DNA from: Microbacterium sp. AK031
Lineage (GTDB): Bacteria > Actinomycetota > Actinomycetes > Actinomycetales > Microbacteriaceae
Direction: 5' to 3'
Assembly (NCBI RefSeq): GCF_024807145.1
Contig: NZ_JANUCA010000008.1
Span: 62,001-126,000, forward strand
Length of the DNA: 64,000 nucleotides
Each line of letters starts with the position of its first letter. Position 1 is the stretch's first letter. Both the position numbers and the translations under genes were made by a program. Under the pieces are notes generated by a model. That model was given only the letters and a program-made list of their open reading frames with translations, was not told the DNA's origin and made no database searches. Of the stretch, positions 62,315 to 64,000 are shown piece by piece.

Positions 62315-63639
62315 CGCGGCGTCGCCTGCACTGCGCGGCTCTCGTCGATCCAGTCGAAGCTCGTGCCCGCGTGACGCCAGGCCCTCGCATCGCCGGAACG
62401 CGCGTGCCCCTCGAAGAACTCCACTCGTGCCGCGCGCCCGCACACTTCGCCGAGTTCGGCGGAAGAGGTCTCGTTCACGACCTCTTGGTACGTGACGGTC
62501 CGCAGATACTTCCCGACCCACAGTCCGCCTGTGTAACGTGCTGCGCCGAGGGTGGGGAGCACGTGGTTGGTGCCGATGACCTTGTCGCCGTACGAGACGC
62601 ACGTGTTCTCGCCGAGGAACAGGGCGCCGTAGTCGTGCATCTTCGTGAGAGCCTCGCGCGGGTTCTGGGTGAAGATCTGCACGTGCTCGGACGCGAAGTC
62701 GTCGGCGATGCGGTAGGCCTCATCCAGGTCGTCGGCGACGATGACCTGACCCCAGTCCCGCCAGGCGGGCTCTGCGTAGTCACGCGTGGGCATGTTCGGC
62801 AGCAGGCGCTCGATCCAGTCCATGACCTCTTCGCCGAGCTTCTGCGACGTCGTCACGAGCACCGCGGGAGACTCCGGGCCGTGCTCGGCCTGCGAGAGCA
62901 GATCGACGGCCGTGAAGAACGGGTCAGCATGCTCGTCCGCGACGATGAGGATCTCGGTGGGACCGGCGAACAGGTCGATTCCCACTTCACCGAACAGCTG
63001 ACGCTTGGCCTCTGCGACGTAGGCGTTGCCCGGCCCGGCGATGAGGTTGACGGGCTCGATCGTGTCGGTGCCGATGGCCATGGCCGCGACTGCCTGCACT
63101 CCGCCGAGCACGTAGATCTCGTCCGCGCCGGCGAGCTTCATCGCCGCGATGGTGGCGGCGGGGATCTCGCCGCGGATCGGTGGAGTGCAGGCGATGACGC
63201 GCGGTACACCGGCGACCTTGGCGGTGATGATCGTCATGTGCGCGGATGCCGTGAGCGGATACTTGCCACCGGGGATGTAGGCACCGGCGGCCTGCACGGG
63301 GACATGCTTCTGTCCGAGGAACACACCCGGCAGCGTCTCGACCTCGAGATCGACGAGGGAGTCGCGCTGTGCCTGAGCGAAACGTCGCACCTGGGTCTGA
63401 ACGAACTCGATGTCGGTGATCACCTGAGGATCGAGCGTGTCCATGATCTGATCGATCTGCTCATCGGAGAGGCGGTACGACTCCGGACTCCAGTTGTCGA
63501 ACTGCTCCGCATAGCGGCGCACGGCGTCGTCGCCGCTGCTGCGGATGTCGTCGATGATGGTCCCCACGCGCTCTGCGACATCCTTCTGCGCCGTGTCGGC
63601 GAATGTCTTTCTGGGCGCGCTCTTCAGATGCCGGGGCAT
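62311..63639 (-). CDS. HisD-like dehydrogenase in a catabolic operon
   Basis: 442 residues of histidinol dehydrogenase family. Zinc ligands and catalytic residues are kept: Q250, H253, E318-H319 (ASEHVQI), D352 and H412. It is not in a his operon; its neighbours are SDR, aldolase and importer. HisD relatives outside histidine synthesis include HpsN, which oxidises the sulfonate DHPS, so a double oxidation of a primary alcohol to acid is likely; the substrate is unknown. ATG 63639 lies just downstream of a TGCATACGTATG operator. Confidence 0.9.
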   Translation of the reverse strand: MPRHLKSAPRKTFADTAQKDVAERVGTIIDDIRSSGDDAVRRYAEQFDNWSPESYRLSDEQIDQIMDTLDPQVITDIEFVQTQVRRFAQAQRDSLVDLEVETLPGVFLGQKHVPVQAAGAYIPGGKYPLTASAHMTIITAKVAGVPRVIACTPPIRGEIPAATIAAMKLAGADEIYVLGGVQAVAAMAIGTDTIEPVNLIAGPGNAYVAEAKRQLFGEVGIDLFAGPTEILIVADEHADPFFTAVDLLSQAEHGPESPAVLVTTSQKLGEEVMDWIERLLPNMPTRDYAEPAWRDWGQVIVADDLDEAYRIADDFASEHVQIFTQNPREALTKMHDYGALFLGENTCVSYGDKVIGTNHVLPTLGAARYTGGLWVGKYLRTVTYQEVVNETSSAELGEVCGRAARVEFFEGHARSGDARAWRHAGTSFDWIDESRAVQATPR

Positions 63640-63654
63640 ATCCGTTCCTCTCGT

Positions 63655-63666
63655 TGCATACGTATG
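63655..63666. promoter_or_regulatory. TACGTAT operator copy 3 before the HisD-like gene
   Basis: TGCATACGTATG, same core as 56948-56960, lies between the divergent HisD-like operon and the LacI gene. A half-site GCGTATGCA follows at 63681-63689. Confidence 0.6.
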
Positions 63667-63739
63667 TTTAGATTATGACCGCGTATGCACACGGAGGTCA
63701 AGGCCGCTAGAATCCCTTGAACCCAGGGGGAGGTCCGTG

Positions 63740-64000
63740 ATGGTGGTGACGAGTCGAGATGTCGCACGACTGGCGGGGGTGTCTCAGCCGACGGTGTCCC
63801 GCGCGCTCAGGGACGACGCCAGGGTGTCGGATGAGACGAAGAGCAGAGTGCGCGACGCCGCTCGGCTGCTGGGTTACGTGCCCAGTGAGGCCGGCCGTGC
63901 GCTCTCATCCGGTCGCACCCGTCGGATCGGCCTGCTGCTGACAGACGTGGACAACCAGTTCTATTCGCACATCATCGCTCCAGTGCACCGAGAACTCGAG
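63740..64000 (+). CDS. LacI-family regulator, cut by the window edge
   Basis: The first 87 residues: helix-turn-helix SRDVARLAGVSQPTVSRALRDDARVS, hinge region ALSSGRTRRIGLL, then the start of the sugar-binding domain. GGGGGAGG precedes ATG 63740. It is divergent from the HisD-like operon and probably acts on the TACGTAT operators here and near 56900. The gene continues beyond 64000. Confidence 0.9.
   Translation, partial: MVVTSRDVARLAGVSQPTVSRALRDDARVSDETKSRVRDAARLLGYVPSEAGRALSSGRTRRIGLLLTDVDNQFYSHIIAPVHRELE

Noticed and set aside
1..64000. tRNA, rRNA or CRISPR loci
   Set aside because: Read for clover-leaf-like segments with CCA-adjacent T arms and for regularly spaced repeats; none was convincing.

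Overview
The window reads as chromosome of a high-GC Gram-positive actinobacterium, most likely Microbacteriaceae and probably Microbacterium or a close relative. The reasons are the very high GC content, the constant GGATGC/GCATCC words inside genes, lipobox-bearing ABC binding proteins, LPXTG/LAxTG wall anchors, an SOS box of the TCGAAC-N4-GTTCGA type, and FCD/GntR and LacI regulators throughout. No rRNA, tRNA or CRISPR array was seen. The genus is an inference from style, not from a marker gene.

Layout. (1) 1-8.4 kb: an alpha-mannan locus. A GntR/LacI-type regulator faces an operon of GH125 exo-alpha-mannosidase, two permeases, a sugar-binding lipoprotein and a cytosolic GH76; a separate secreted GH76 lies beyond it. 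(2) 8.5-12.5 kb: small housekeeping or accessory genes (PPOX-fold protein, WYL regulator with a divergent NmrA-like protein, FCD regulator). (3) 12.5-17 kb: a defence patch. An NaeI-like restriction enzyme and its cytosine methyltransferase sit tail to tail beside the truncated 3' half of a GmrSD-type nuclease gene, followed by a Fic protein behind a long inverted repeat. (4) 17-30.7 kb: a sugar-acid catabolic island (two enolase-superfamily dehydratases, SDR, MDR dehydrogenase, TRAP transporter, RraA-like lyase, FCD regulator) bounded by two same-orientation copies of the 3' end of an amidohydrolase gene. Beyond it lie the intact amidohydrolase, a frameshifted MFS transporter, a LysR remnant and a second Fic protein. 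(5) 30.7-36.8 kb: an AfuABC/FbpABC-like ABC importer operon with a LacI regulator and a metallophosphoesterase. (6) 37-43 kb: a 1162-residue LPQTG surface protein behind a structured leader, abutting a 5'-truncated panD, then panB and a PfkB kinase. (7) 43-50 kb: MFS/ArsR pair, a gene graveyard, an SOS-box-controlled DUF222-HNH protein, XRE regulator/methionine aminopeptidase, SRPBCC/ArsR, DUF503 and single-strand binding protein. (8) 50.3-55.8 kb: a 1823-residue wall-anchored GH92-metallophosphoesterase fusion. (9) 55.9-64 kb: a catabolic regulon (two SDRs, HisD-like dehydrogenase, HpcH/HpaI aldolase, hydrolase, ABC importer, LacI regulator) linked by a TGCATACGTAT-like operator.

How they fit together. 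The secreted GH76, the ABC importer, the cytosolic GH125 and GH76, and the wall-anchored GH92 form a plausible yeast-type mannan pathway. The GH92 domain appears to carry Gln instead of Glu at the general-acid position, a change known from a mannose-phosphate uncapping GH92, and it is fused to a phosphoesterase domain. This suggests a single protein that uncaps and then dephosphorylates phosphomannan, and it is the strongest lead in the window.
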